Positions 1-8,688 are shown, counted from the stretch's first letter. The stretch is 64,000 nt of DNA from Blautia faecis (GCF_020554845.1 NZ_JAJCIA010000011.1:1-64000), one strand, 5' to 3'. Made by a program: numbers and translations. The notes: generated by a model from the sequence alone, not told the origin.

Positions 1-55
1 ACAGACTGTAAATCTGCTGGCGATGCCTTCGAAGGTTCGAATCCTTCTCCATCCA
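1..55 (+). tRNA. tRNA-Tyr (GTA), 3' part only
   Basis: The window opens inside a tRNA. The anticodon arm with a GTA anticodon, a long variable region and a T arm (gaagg/ccttc at 31-47) are visible, followed by the 3' acceptor strand and discriminator A at 55. The long variable arm and GTA anticodon fit a class II tRNA-Tyr. The 5' half lies outside the window. It is first in a run of five tRNAs on this strand. Confidence 0.85.
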
Positions 56-96
56 TTTGATGAATATAATTCATCTGTTGTAGCCAGTGGTTACGT

Positions 97-169
97 GCCG
101 ATGTGGCTCAATTGGCAGAGCAGCTGATTTGTAATCAGCAGGTTATCGGTTCGAGTCCGATCATCGGCT
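97..169 (+). tRNA. tRNA-Thr (TGT)
   Basis: A full cloverleaf can be drawn: acceptor gccgatg pairs with catcggc, the D arm carries ggctcaattggcagagc, the anticodon loop shows TGT, and the T arm contains ttcgagt. The CCA end is not encoded. It lies between tRNA-Tyr and tRNA-fMet in the cluster. Confidence 0.95.
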
Positions 170-190
170 TTTGGTTTTAAAAGAATATAT

Positions 191-264
191 CGCGGGATGG
201 AGCAGTCTGGAAGCTCGTCGGGCTCATAACCCGAAGGTCATAGGTTCAAATCCTATTCCCGCTA
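191..264 (+). tRNA. initiator tRNA-fMet (CAT)
   Basis: The anticodon is CAT. The three G-C pairs at the base of the anticodon stem (cggg/cccg) and the unpaired first acceptor position (C1 opposite U72) are hallmarks of initiator tRNA, so this is fMet rather than elongator Met or a CAT-Ile tRNA. Confidence 0.93.
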
Positions 265-269
265 CTTAT

Positions 270-342
<73 letters not shown>

Positions 343-413
343 TTTTAAATGCCGAAGGTTGTTTAGGAAAAAACTTGGCGTTTAAGATGTGAAATATATG
401 ACAAATTTAACAT

Positions 414-486
414 GGAGCATTAGCTCAGTTGGTAGAGCACTTGACTTTTAATCAAGTTGTCCGGGGTTCGAATCCCCGATGCTTCA
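414..486 (+). tRNA. tRNA-Lys (TTT)
   Basis: The acceptor ggagcat pairs with atgcttc with one G-U pair. The anticodon stem cttga/tcaag encloses a loop with TTT, and the T arm is ggggttcgaatcccc. It is the last tRNA of the cluster and is followed by a strong terminator. Confidence 0.95.
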
Positions 487-498
487 CTTCACAGAATG

Positions 499-539
499 CT
501 GGAAATCCTTTATTTGTAAGGGTTTCCGGTCTTTTTTTA
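499..539 (+). terminator. Rho-independent terminator of the tRNA cluster
   Basis: A 12-bp stem (ctggaaatcctt against aagggtttccgg, with two G-U pairs) closes a short loop and is followed directly by a run of seven T. It lies 12 bases after tRNA-Lys and ends the tRNA transcript. Confidence 0.9.
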
Positions 540-621
540 TAACTCCTAAATAACACCAAGTAATCGTGAGTAAATGTCCCATTGAAAACAAGATGTCTCA
601 AATTTGTCTCAGATAAAAATG

Positions 622-704
622 AAATCCACGCTTTTATCTTTTTATTTTCTTTAAATCAAAATTTGATTACAAAGAAAATTGAGTTGATTTTAAAGCGTGG
701 ATTT
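622..704. repeat. 83-bp imperfect palindrome
   Basis: The outer arms aaatccacgcttt (622-634) and aaagcgtggattt (692-704) are perfect inverted copies. Inside them, attttcttt pairs with aaagaaaat and aaatcaaa with tttgatt, so most of the segment can fold into one long AT-rich hairpin. No reading frame crosses it. It may be a small palindromic repeat element or a structured RNA after the tRNA cluster; I cannot tell which. Confidence 0.6.
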
Positions 705-725
705 TATTTATTTAGAAGTTATTTG

Positions 726-795
726 CTATGAAAGTCCTATCCGTTATCCATGAATTCGCTTATGCAAGCATGGTTCATTCATGGATATCGGACGG
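726..795. repeat. Palindromic intergenic repeat, copy 1
   Basis: The segment begins with ctatgaaagtcc and ends with ggatatcggacgg. Arms ccgttatccatgaa and ttcatggatatcgg flank a core containing atgcaagcat. The same left and right boundary words recur at 8524-8595, where the roughly 28-bp core is present in the opposite orientation. It sits just past the 3' end of yedF. Confidence 0.6.
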
Positions 796-828
796 AATTT
801 TTGAGTACTTTTTTAATGTGTCAAAGCA

Positions 829-1455
829 TTATGGACGTATGATAGTGCCTGCGTTTTCCATAATTTCTACGATTTCGTACATGTTGGTAACGCTGCCGAC
901 TGCCAGGCTTTCTTTCAGGCCGTAGAAGTCAAGGCAGGTACCGCAGGTGAGGATTTTTACTCCTTCTGCTTCTAAAGATTTCAGATCTTCCAGGGAATCG
1001 GAGTCTTCGCAGGTAAGGGATGCTCCGGAGTTGTAGCACAGAATGATCTCTGGGAGCTGATCCTGTTTAGTGAGAGCGAAAATGAAGGATTTCATAAGAA
1101 TCTTTCCAAGCTGTTCTTCACCATTTCCCATGGTATTGGCGGAAAGGACGGCTACAAGACCATGTTTCTTGGAATCCGGGGTGCAGGCGGGAGCGGCGGA
1201 TTCAGCTGCTGGTGTTGAGGTTGTGCTGTTTTCCGGAATCTGGAAGGTTACGGTGAAATCTTTCTCTGTTTTTTTCTCAGAAGAGACTGTAAAGCCTTTG
1301 CTGTTGCCAAATTTGGTAAGGTTCTGGACGGCAATTTCATTGTCAACGAGAATGATAAGGGTACCGCCATTTGTCATTTCTTCGGATTCTTTCTTTGCGT
1401 TTACAACTGGGAGTGGGCAGGCCATTCCTCTCGCATCAAATGTTTTGTTTTCCAT
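829..1455 (-). CDS. yedF: YedF: TusA-like plus DsrE-like selenium metabolism protein
   Basis: This 208-residue protein has two parts. Residues 1-75 are a TusA/SirA-like domain with the motif ARGMACPLPVVNAKK, in which Cys13 is the expected sulfur or selenium carrier residue. Residues 97-208 are a DsrE-like domain with TCGTCLDFYG near the end. This arrangement is that of the YedF family, which occurs with selenium-utilisation traits. The ATG is preceded by taggaga. The upstream neighbour on the same strand is a DUF3343 protein, a family that often accompanies YedF, so the two probably form one unit. The precise reaction is not established, and no selD or selenoprotein gene is visible in the window. 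Confidence 0.9.
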   Translation of the reverse strand: MENKTFDARGMACPLPVVNAKKESEEMTNGGTLIILVDNEIAVQNLTKFGNSKGFTVSSEKKTEKDFTVTFQIPENSTTSTPAAESAAPACTPDSKKHGLVAVLSANTMGNGEEQLGKILMKSFIFALTKQDQLPEIILCYNSGASLTCEDSDSLEDLKSLEAEGVKILTCGTCLDFYGLKESLAVGSVTNMYEIVEIMENAGTIIRP

Positions 1456-1624
1456 GTGTAATTTCTCCTACTATCTATATTGTATTTTTTTAATTGACAT
1501 TTTTTAACAGACTCTATAATACAGCATATATTAAGTAATGGATACTCTGACACAGTAAATTTTTAATATATTGCGTAAGTAATGCTGAAAATTAATTTGT
1601 ACTGCATTAGAGCCTGTTTAATAA

Positions 1625-1861
1625 TTAAATTATACACTCATATATGCCCTCAGGATCCAGGTCTTGCTCCTGAAGTAGTTTCTCAAGGGCAGTGCGGCTT
1701 GTTGGGGGCGCACACCAGGAAAGTCCGCAGCTGGCAGAGATACTTCTTGGAACCGGAATCAGTCTTCCTGGAGCACCAGTGGCTTTGCAGGATTTCTCCA
1801 TGGCGATGGCGTCGGTGGTGCAGCGAAAGGTGATGATTAAGCGTTTTTCCTGGGAAATCAT
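1625..1861 (-). CDS. DUF3343 (putative Se/S carrier-like) protein
   Basis: This is a small 78-residue protein. It carries the pattern typical of DUF3343: a hydrophobic opening strand, then TTDAIAMEK, then GRLIPVPRSISASCGLSW, followed by a second Cys. The start is the ATG at 1861 because aggaggtacccc lies directly before it; an upstream in-frame ATG at 1885 lacks such a site. The family is thought to handle sulfur or selenium because of its conserved Cys and its linkage to yedF, which lies 170 bases downstream here. The function itself is unproven. Confidence 0.82.
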   Translation of the reverse strand: MISQEKRLIITFRCTTDAIAMEKSCKATGAPGRLIPVPRSISASCGLSWCAPPTSRTALEKLLQEQDLDPEGIYECII

Positions 1862-1933
1862 GGGGTACCTCCTGATTGACCGCATATTTGGTCGTAAAAA
1901 TTTTCTTGCTATTAAAGTGCGATATATGGTGCA

Positions 1934-3877
1934 TTACAAACTTTCTGCAGAATAGGAAGTGGTCGTTGTTTCACTGGGTTCTGCTGAAAGTTCTCCGCAA
2001 TCTGATTCATTTAAGAATGAAACTGATCTCTGTTCCGGAGCCACTTCAGCAGGTGTCACCAGATACCCATGCGAAACCGGTTCAATAGTCTGTTCCATTA
2101 CCCTGTGAAGGAGCTCCAGGCCGCCTGTGCCCTTGAAGGCTCCATAGAGAAAGTTGTTGGAGATTTCTTCGGTGATGGATTCCAGGCCTTCCATGATCAT
2201 GCCTTTGCCTGGTGTTTCGTACCAGCGGATGAGAATTTCATCTTCGGGAAGGAAGAAAATGTTGATTTTTCTTCGAACACATTCTTCAAGGAAGGTGAAG
2301 TCCAGCTTCAGGACGGCGGTTCCGTTTTCATCTGTAGTGAATTCTCCGGAGGCTGCAATCAGATAGCTTTCCTCGTGGAGGGTAAGCCAGGATTCTTTGA
2401 ATTTTCCAAATCCTGTCGGGATGTTATGCCATTCGCCGGATTCCAGAAAGTTTACGGAGAAATTGCCTTTTTCACAGGTGAATGAAATCTTTTGCACACC
2501 TTCCGTCATATTATTGTGGAAAATCTGGATAAACAGCGGGAAAAGACCAATGCTCTGTGGAGAAAGCTCAAAAACTTTGCCATTAAGCTGTTGGGTGAAC
2601 TGGTAAGGATTCGGCGCAGGAAGTCCCTTCACGTAATTCCAGGTATTAGGTCGTGTATTGGTGCTGCGGCGGAGTCCGGGCGGATTCTTTTTCCAGCCGC
2701 CCTTTCGGAGAGCAGGAAGTGTCTGAGGCGCGTGAATGCCGTTTTCAAGCTCTGCAGTCAGGCGGTTCAGGAGTGTCTGGGAGCATGGGTTTTCAGGCAG
2801 AATATCTGCAGGATGAAAGTTGCGCGGAAAGTGCTTGCGGATAATGTTCAGCATGACGCAGTTCTGGAAAAGTTCGTTATTTCCGGCATTTGTGACTACA
2901 ACCATGTTCATGTCAGGGTAAACGATCACATTCTGACCAAGCATTCCATTGAATTCAAAGCTGCCCGGGCGAGCCTCCATCCACAGCTGGTAGCCATAGC
3001 CGAAAGTACCTTCGATGCTTTCCTTATGCTTAGCAGTGGAGACTTCAACCCAGAATTCCGGGATAATCTGCTGATCGTTCCATTTACCCTTCTGAAGATA
3101 AAGCTGACCTAATTTAGCCATGTCCTCAGTGCAGAGGAAAAGTCCCCAGCCGCCCTTGGTAATGCCTTTAGGGCAGGTTTCCCAGAAATAGCGGGTGATT
3201 CCAAGGGGAGCAAAAAGCCGTGGTTCCAGGTACTCGGTAAGTGACTGGCCGGTGCGTTCCGTGACGATGGCGGACAGAACGTAGGTATTCAGGCTGTTGT
3301 ACTGGAAATTTTCCCCGGGGGTGCCGGTGATGGAAGAATTCAGGTAGCTGGTGAGCCAGTCGTTTCCAGAGACGATCCCGGATTCGTTGAAAGTGACGCC
3401 GCTGGTCATTGTGAGAAGATTTTCTACAGTGACTTTAGGGCGGAAAATCTTGTTAAAGGTGTTCAGCTTTTTCTGGAAAATGTCGTAAATGTTCTCGTCC
3501 AGGGAAAGCTTGCCTTCCTCTACCAGAAGACCAATTGCCATGCCGGTGATGCTTTTGCACATGGAATGGGTCACATGCCAGATTCGGCTGCGGTAGGGGG
3601 CGAAATTGGCCTCGCAGATGACCTTTCCATTTCGGAGAACCATGAAATGGTGCATATCTGTATAGTGTGAAGTGTCCAGATCCCGCAGCAGGTCGGCCAG
3701 CATGTCAGAGGAAATACCCTGACTCTCCGGCGTGGCGCGGGGAAATGGCTGCTCGTATGGTTTGTCAAATGGAAATTTAGGCTTTTGCGGGAAGAAATCT
3801 ACCCGGCTGGCTCCGTCCGTTTTTCCCAGGATAATGTTTGTAATCAGTTCTGCAACTGCAATCTGTTCTTTTGCCAT
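1934..3877 (-). CDS. Beta-lactamase-family serine hydrolase with long C-terminal extension
   Basis: The 647-residue protein has a class C beta-lactamase/DD-peptidase fold region from about residue 50 to 360. The nucleophile motif is SMCK, with Ser105 and Lys108, and the second motif is probably the YNS in FQYNSLNTY. No signal peptide is seen, so it looks cytoplasmic. Residues beyond about 380 form an extra, probably beta-rich domain that I do not recognise. The substrate is unknown; relatives are esterases, D-aminopeptidases and penicillin-binding proteins. It stands alone, with a consensus-like promoter at 3925-3953 and a good ribosome site (aaaggagc). Confidence 0.85.
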   Translation of the reverse strand: MAKEQIAVAELITNIILGKTDGASRVDFFPQKPKFPFDKPYEQPFPRATPESQGISSDMLADLLRDLDTSHYTDMHHFMVLRNGKVICEANFAPYRSRIWHVTHSMCKSITGMAIGLLVEEGKLSLDENIYDIFQKKLNTFNKIFRPKVTVENLLTMTSGVTFNESGIVSGNDWLTSYLNSSITGTPGENFQYNSLNTYVLSAIVTERTGQSLTEYLEPRLFAPLGITRYFWETCPKGITKGGWGLFLCTEDMAKLGQLYLQKGKWNDQQIIPEFWVEVSTAKHKESIEGTFGYGYQLWMEARPGSFEFNGMLGQNVIVYPDMNMVVVTNAGNNELFQNCVMLNIIRKHFPRNFHPADILPENPCSQTLLNRLTAELENGIHAPQTLPALRKGGWKKNPPGLRRSTNTRPNTWNYVKGLPAPNPYQFTQQLNGKVFELSPQSIGLFPLFIQIFHNNMTEGVQKISFTCEKGNFSVNFLESGEWHNIPTGFGKFKESWLTLHEESYLIAASGEFTTDENGTAVLKLDFTFLEECVRRKINIFFLPEDEILIRWYETPGKGMIMEGLESITEEISNNFLYGAFKGTGGLELLHRVMEQTIEPVSHGYLVTPAEVAPEQRSVSFLNESDCGELSAEPSETTTTSYSAESL

Positions 3878-3924
3878 AAGGTGCTCCTTTCTTTGGGAAA
3901 GCGGTAAAAGTTGTTGTTAGGGTT

Positions 3925-3953
3925 ATTGTAGCAGTGGGGGACAAGTGTGTCAA
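3925..3953 (-). promoter_or_regulatory. Sigma-A-type promoter for the serine hydrolase
   Basis: Read on the minus strand: TTGACA, a 17-bp spacer, then TACAAT. It lies about 50 bases upstream of the gene start. Confidence 0.75.
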
Positions 3954-4022
3954 TAAGGTGTGAAATAGGGAAAATTTATAAAAAATGGTTCTATAGGTTG
4001 TATTGGCAGACATAAATATAAC

Positions 4023-4186
4023 TAGAGTCTGTTTGAAAAATCATTCCCGCAATCTGCACGCCCCACTTTGCGGTATATTTCACCCGAATTCGGTTGCCGT
4101 AGCCCGCTACGGCGCCCTCATCCGGGCAAAATCTCCCACAAATTGTGACGCACATCTTGCAGAAAGCCCTTTTCAAACATGCTCTA
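4023..4186. repeat. MITE-like palindromic repeat, full copy
   Basis: A 164-bp segment starts with tagagtctgtttgaaaa and ends with the inverted form ttttcaaacatgctcta. Further in, gcaatctgcacg near the left end is mirrored by gtgacgcacatcttgc near the right end. The centre holds a perfect hairpin gccgtagc/gctacggc. Partial copies occur at 10562-10596 and 36348-36431. There is no transposase, so this looks like a non-autonomous element or a REP-type repeat. Confidence 0.7.
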
Positions 4187-4389
4187 GACCCTGCACAATC
4201 ATGAAAAGTGCGCAGTTCGCAGATGAGTTTTTTCAGGCATATTCTGGCGGCTGTTTGCTGTTAGCTGTTCGTGCAGTCTGCCGGAGGCAGAAAAAGTGCC
4301 TGAAATGGTACAAAGTTAATTGCATTAGGAGACAGCGGCGGTGATGAGCTTTTGGATTTTGGACAGGCATGACAAGAAGGAGGACCTTT

Positions 4390-4815
4390 ATGAGATTATT
4401 GAAAAAATATTTCAACCGGGAAAATAAATTCAGTTTGAAAGAACGTTTCAATATGGTGATGACTGTGGTGACTTGCTTTTTCATGGGAGTGATGGGTGAA
4501 AATGGACGGGGTATGCAGGGAATAAAGGGACTGATTGGTGGAATCGGCGGACTGGCTGTAAGGATGAATGGATGGCTGAGTGTGGTGACTGGCTGGGAGT
4601 TGGGCGCGCATGAAGCACATGGAATATATGAAAAAGGTATAGTGGGAAGATTTTTCCAGGGAAAGATGCTGGAAGGAATAGATGTGGTGAAGCGTGGACA
4701 GGCTTTAGTGGAAAGGGCTGGGCTGCGAGGAAGAAGGGGAAATCGGATACGGGATGTTTCACATGAGAAGGGACTGCCTTGCATGGAACGATGGGTGTGC
4801 AGAGGCAGTCCGTAG
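4390..4815 (+). CDS. Small hypothetical protein, uncertain
   Basis: This is an open frame of 141 codons from the ATG at 4390, which has a near-perfect aaggagg six bases upstream. The first 20 residues are basic and aromatic (MRLLKKYFNRENKFSLKERF). They are followed by a short hydrophobic stretch (MVMTVVTCFFMGVMG), then Gly- and Arg-rich sequence. I do not recognise it. Two overlapping frames on the opposite strand are also open, so part of the openness may come from base composition. The strong ribosome site is the main reason to list it. It could also be the 5' remnant of a larger membrane protein gene. Confidence 0.35.
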   Translation: MRLLKKYFNRENKFSLKERFNMVMTVVTCFFMGVMGENGRGMQGIKGLIGGIGGLAVRMNGWLSVVTGWELGAHEAHGIYEKGIVGRFFQGKMLEGIDVVKRGQALVERAGLRGRRGNRIRDVSHEKGLPCMERWVCRGSP

Positions 4816-4897
4816 GGGCATAATCGGTTGATTTAATGTAACTGTGAACTATGTTCACGAAAACATCTCGCGGTATAGTATCTGCGGAAAAGTTACA

Positions 4898-6088
4898 TTA
4901 ATTGTTAAAATGAACTGTAATCGGACAGATTTCGCTGTTGGTGCCGACTCTCATGTTCGGCCCCCAGATTCCGGCTCCGGAAGTGACAATGTTGTGCATA
5001 TTTCCTTTTCGAAGGTAGCCACAGGAATTTTCCCAGAATAGATGGATAATCAGGTTTCCGGGGAAAATCTGGCCGTCATGGGTGTGACCACAAAGGTCAA
5101 GGTCAACACCGACAGCAGCTGTCTCGTCTAATTCTTTTGGCTGATGGTCAATGAAAATAATTGGTTTTCTCTGGTCCAGCGATTCGGTAAGCTGGGCCGG
5201 AGTGGCTCTGGAGCCCTCCACTTTTTCGCATCGGGAGGCATCCCGGCGGCCGACAATATAAAATTTGTTGTCGATCAGAACAGATTCATCGTCTAGCAGG
5301 TGAATTCCTGCGTCTGTAAGAAATTCTTCCATTCTGGGATCATTGTAGTTATCTTCTGTTCCGTTGAAGGTGAAACCTGCCAGGATTGGTTCGTTCAGGT
5401 CATGATTGCCCCAGCAGGCGTAAACTCCATATTTGGACTTAATTCCTTTTAAAATTTCTTTTAATTTATCTGGTTTGGAAATGGCGTCATATTCATTATC
5501 GAAAATATCACCTGCGATACAGACTACATCTGGATTTTCTGCATTAATCTTTTTCACAATTCGTTTTGCCTGGGCGGTTCCCATGCTGTAGCCGAAATGG
5601 GTATCAGCGAGAAGGACTATTTTCAGGGAATCCATGCCGTCAACTGTTTTTTCAACGTTTATCTCATAAGGGGTAGTTTTCACATGGGTTACATGAAGGA
5701 TTCCGTAAACACTGAGGCTAATGATCAGTATGGTGCAGATCAGGCCTGTGATGACGAAAGTGCTGCGGTGCCCGATAAACGGGGCATGGAATATGTATTT
5801 CAGTATCAGACGGCCAAAATCAACGACAGCGATTACCAGCAGAATATAGATAAAAGTTCCGAGAAAATAGTTACCTGTATGCTTGAGAATACGGTGCAGG
5901 TTGGCCGGCTTTTTGATGAGAAAGCCGGTGAGCAGGGCTGTTGCTAATATTATGTAAACTCCTATAAAGGAAGCGCGAAATGCCATTGTCTGAAAAAGTC
6001 TGTGACAGGCGCCCATCCATCGTATCATCCAACGGACAACGTATGCATTGATCAGGATGTATAGGGGTGCAAGAAAGAGTGCGGCCAT
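4898..6088 (-). CDS. Membrane-anchored metallophosphoesterase
   Basis: This 396-residue protein starts with about 130 residues holding four to five hydrophobic segments. A calcineurin-like phosphoesterase domain follows. Its metal-binding motifs appear in order: LADTHFG, AGDIFDN, WGNHD, then DHQP and CGHTHDGQ. This layout matches the YkuE-like family of membrane-bound metallophosphoesterases. The substrate may be a phospholipid head group or a cyclic nucleotide; the sequence does not decide. An aggagg-like site (cggaggttttt) precedes the ATG. It is divergent from the SpoIID-like gene. Confidence 0.9.
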   Translation of the reverse strand: MAALFLAPLYILINAYVVRWMIRWMGACHRLFQTMAFRASFIGVYIILATALLTGFLIKKPANLHRILKHTGNYFLGTFIYILLVIAVVDFGRLILKYIFHAPFIGHRSTFVITGLICTILIISLSVYGILHVTHVKTTPYEINVEKTVDGMDSLKIVLLADTHFGYSMGTAQAKRIVKKINAENPDVVCIAGDIFDNEYDAISKPDKLKEILKGIKSKYGVYACWGNHDLNEPILAGFTFNGTEDNYNDPRMEEFLTDAGIHLLDDESVLIDNKFYIVGRRDASRCEKVEGSRATPAQLTESLDQRKPIIFIDHQPKELDETAAVGVDLDLCGHTHDGQIFPGNLIIHLFWENSCGYLRKGNMHNIVTSGAGIWGPNMRVGTNSEICPITVHFNN

Positions 6089-6305
6089 GAAAAACCTCCG
6101 TTATATTTACTTTGAAAATTAGCAGTTACACGCTTTGTTACCGTGTCTGTGCAATAATGGGTACAGTATACTACGGTTAATAAGTTTTTGCAATTGTGCA
6201 TATAATAGGGAGAAATGAGAGAGTCAGGAGAGCTGTTGCTTATGCGGCAAAGCGAGAAAGATTCCTGAAACCGGGAACATCAGGTATGCCGATTATTTTT
6301 AAGCA

Positions 6306-7292
6306 ATGGCAAAGTGCAGGAAATATATGAGAAAATGGTTTCGGAGCTTTTATTCTTCAGGGCTGTTTATTCCATTCATTTTATTATTGCCGTATATGTG
6401 TACAATCGCCTTGAATGGGGCGGATAAAGCACTTTTACTGCATTCTCCGGGGGTGGAGGATATGGTTCCGCTGATGTTGATGGTACAGATGAAAGGGGAT
6501 TATGCGGAGGAAGCGGTGAAAGCTCAGGCGGTGATTGCAAGGTCGGAGGTGTACAGGCGGCTGGAGGAGGGGGAAAGTGAAGGAGAAATTCTGGATGAAG
6601 TAAGTGAAAGTATCGCAGGGAAAAACAGGGAAAGAAGAGTTGAGCAAATGACAGCTGCGACAGAAGATGAAGAGGTGTTATCCTTCCGAATAGCAGAATT
6701 AAATAGTGGCAGGAGTTTTGTTGTTAGGTATGGAGGCGTCTGGAAATTACTGAGTGCGGTGGATAAGCTGCAGCAGTATGGAGCAGCGGCAGAGGTAACG
6801 GCCGGGCAGGTTCTTACATATAATGGAAAGCTGAAATTAGTTCCGTATCATGAGATCAGCAGCGGTAAAACCAGGGATGGGAAAGAGGTTTTTCACAGTG
6901 CAGAATATGGCTATCTGAAATCAGTGGAAAGCAGTCAGGACAGGGAGGCTCCAGACTATGTAAACAGTGCATATGTGCCTGCCAGTCAGCTTCCTGCGAA
7001 GCTGGTGGTCAAAAAGCGAGATAGTGCCGGTTATGTGACTGCGCTGACAGCTGATGGAAACTGGCTTGAGGGTGAGACTTTTTGCCAGGGCATGCATCTG
7101 GCTTCCGCAGATTTTTCAGTGCAGAAAGTAGGAAAAATGGTGCGCTTTTTATGCAAAGGAAAAGGACATGGAATTGGATTTTCCCAGTATGGGGGGAATG
7201 AGATGGCGAAGAAAGGGAGTAGCTGGGAGGAGATATTGGAGACATATTTTCCGGAGATGGAGGTTGAGGCAGTGATGGAGATGGAGAGGTGA
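6306..7292 (+). CDS. spoIID: SpoIID/LytB-domain protein (stage II sporulation protein D-like)
   Basis: The 328-residue protein has an N-terminal membrane segment (about residues 13-32) and a SpoIID domain. Recognisable marks are VKAQAVIARSEVY, an SSG followed by SAEYGYLKSVES, and the C-terminal GKGHGIGFSQYG. SpoIID is a lytic transglycosylase that remodels peptidoglycan during engulfment. An alternative start is the ATG at 6327, after a weak aggaaa site; no clear site precedes 6306. A SpoIIQ-like gene lies about 2 kb downstream on the other strand, which fits a role in sporulation. Because SpoIID-domain paralogues exist, the exact gene name is likely but not certain. Confidence 0.8.
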   Translation: MAKCRKYMRKWFRSFYSSGLFIPFILLLPYMCTIALNGADKALLLHSPGVEDMVPLMLMVQMKGDYAEEAVKAQAVIARSEVYRRLEEGESEGEILDEVSESIAGKNRERRVEQMTAATEDEEVLSFRIAELNSGRSFVVRYGGVWKLLSAVDKLQQYGAAAEVTAGQVLTYNGKLKLVPYHEISSGKTRDGKEVFHSAEYGYLKSVESSQDREAPDYVNSAYVPASQLPAKLVVKKRDSAGYVTALTADGNWLEGETFCQGMHLASADFSVQKVGKMVRFLCKGKGHGIGFSQYGGNEMAKKGSSWEEILETYFPEMEVEAVMEMER

Positions 7293-7348
7293 AAAATGTT
7301 GCTGAAAATCGAAAAATTACTTTTATTATAAAAGTTTTATAAAACCCC

Positions 7349-7376
7349 TTGAATTTTTCAAAAAAAGTGTTATAGT
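7349..7376 (+). promoter_or_regulatory. Candidate promoter for the hemolysin III gene
   Basis: TTGAAT, a 16-bp AT-rich spacer, then TATAGT, about 120 bases upstream of the gene start. Confidence 0.55.
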
Positions 7377-7499
7377 ATAACACATACTTGATGACATAGT
7401 AATTAAAACTACATGATAAAGTTTGTAAAAACATTGCGGCTCAGGGATCAAACTGATTGCTTGCAAAGTTGCTTTGGAAAAGTTCTAGGAGGTGCTATC

Positions 7500-8162
7500 A
7501 TGAAATTTAAATTAAAAGATCCGGGAAGTGCGATTACACATGGGATTGCTTTTCTTCTGGCAGCAGTGGGAGCAGCGCCTTTATTGATTCGCTCGTCAGA
7601 GTGGAGCGATCATATTCATATTGTGGCACTGGGAGTGTTTATTCTTACGATGATGCTGCTTTATGCGGCAAGTACTCTTTATCATTCCGTTGATTCTACG
7701 GCGAAGGTGAACCGCAGACTGAAGAAGCTGGATCATATGATGATCTTTGTAATGATCGCTGGAAGTTATACGCCGGTGTGCCTGATTGTTCTTCATAACA
7801 AGATTGGATATATACTTTGCGCACTTGTGTGGGCGACAGCAATTCTGGGAATTGTATTTAAGGCATTCTGGGTGACTTGTCCGAAATGGATTTCTTCTGT
7901 GCTGTATATTGGAATGGGCTGGTTGTGTGTGCTTGCGTTCATGCCAATTATTCATGCATTGCCTAAGGCTGGATTTGGCTGGCTGCTGGCGGGGGGAATT
8001 ATTTATACGATTGGCGGTGTGATCTATGCATTGAAGCTTCCCATCTTTAATGCGAAACATAAGAATTTTGGGTCACATGAGATTTTCCACGTATTTATTA
8101 TGCTGGGAAGCGCGTGTCATTTTATTGTGATGTATTGTTTTGTGGCGAATATGCCGATTTGA
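7500..8162 (+). CDS. Hemolysin III family (PAQR-like) membrane protein
   Basis: The 220-residue protein has about seven hydrophobic segments. It carries the hemolysin III/YqfA signature: GSAITHGIAFLLA near the start, STLYHSV after the second segment, and HEIFHVFIMLGSACHF near the end. The last of these supplies the conserved metal-type His residues of the PAQR/CREST superfamily. The start is the ATG at 7500, which has aggaggtg just upstream; an in-frame ATG 87 bases earlier has none. Members are integral membrane proteins whose physiological role in bacteria is unclear, possibly membrane lipid homeostasis, despite the historical name. Confidence 0.9.
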   Translation: MKFKLKDPGSAITHGIAFLLAAVGAAPLLIRSSEWSDHIHIVALGVFILTMMLLYAASTLYHSVDSTAKVNRRLKKLDHMMIFVMIAGSYTPVCLIVLHNKIGYILCALVWATAILGIVFKAFWVTCPKWISSVLYIGMGWLCVLAFMPIIHALPKAGFGWLLAGGIIYTIGGVIYALKLPIFNAKHKNFGSHEIFHVFIMLGSACHFIVMYCFVANMPI

Positions 8163-8236
8163 TGATATGGTAAGGTAAAATATTTTAGACAAGTTTTTTA
8201 ATAACTTTTAATATTTAGAGGGAACTGTGACCTCCT

Positions 8237-8479
8237 TTAAAATTCCATCAGGGCTAATTTTTTCGCCCGGGTTAATTGTTTGATTGCATATTCCCGGCTC
8301 ATGGCTTCTTCTTTGGTGGCGTAGCCTTCGTAGTAGACAAGGGTTACCGGACGTTTGGTTTTGGTGTATTTGGCTCCGTTTTTGCCGCTGTTGTGGGCTT
8401 TCAGGCGCTTTTCCAGACAGTTTGTCCATCCGGTGTAAAGAGTACCGTCGGCGCACTGGACGATGTAGGTGTAATTCAT
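8237..8479 (-). CDS. GIY-YIG nuclease-like protein (UPF0213/YazA family)
   Basis: This is an 80-residue, single-domain protein. The opening YTYIVQCADGTLYTGWT is the GIY-YIG strand pair. RLKAHNSGKNGAKYTK carries the conserved Arg and the GAKYT motif, and EEAMSREYAIKQL supplies the downstream residues typical of this family. These proteins are small predicted endonucleases related to YhbQ/YazA, of unknown target. The start follows aaaaggagcccc. It is a single gene convergent with hemolysin III. Confidence 0.88.
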   Translation of the reverse strand: MNYTYIVQCADGTLYTGWTNCLEKRLKAHNSGKNGAKYTKTKRPVTLVYYEGYATKEEAMSREYAIKQLTRAKKLALMEF

Positions 8480-8524
8480 GGGGCTCCTTTTTTGGCTGTA
8501 AGGTGAAATTTCTTAATGTTTTAC

Positions 8525-8688
8525 TATGAAAGTCCCGGACGGCAGCCAAGAATGAGCCATGCTTGCATGTGCGAATTATTGGATATCGGACGGGCTAGAG
8601 CGTATGAGTAAGTAGGGTGATAGCCCGGATTACGAATGCGGTCGGCAGCTGTGGGAGCGCTATAGGCGCGGAACAGCTGACTTTCATA
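8525..8688. repeat. Palindromic intergenic repeat, copy 2 (complete)
   Basis: The segment is bounded by tatgaaagtc (8525) and its inverted copy gactttcata (ending at 8688). Inside, ggatatcggacgg and the core aatgagccatgcttgcat match copy 1 at 726-795, but the core is inverted relative to the flanking words. A separate short hairpin, atgtcgcc/ggcgacat, follows at 8696-8715. No coding sequence is evident. Confidence 0.6.
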
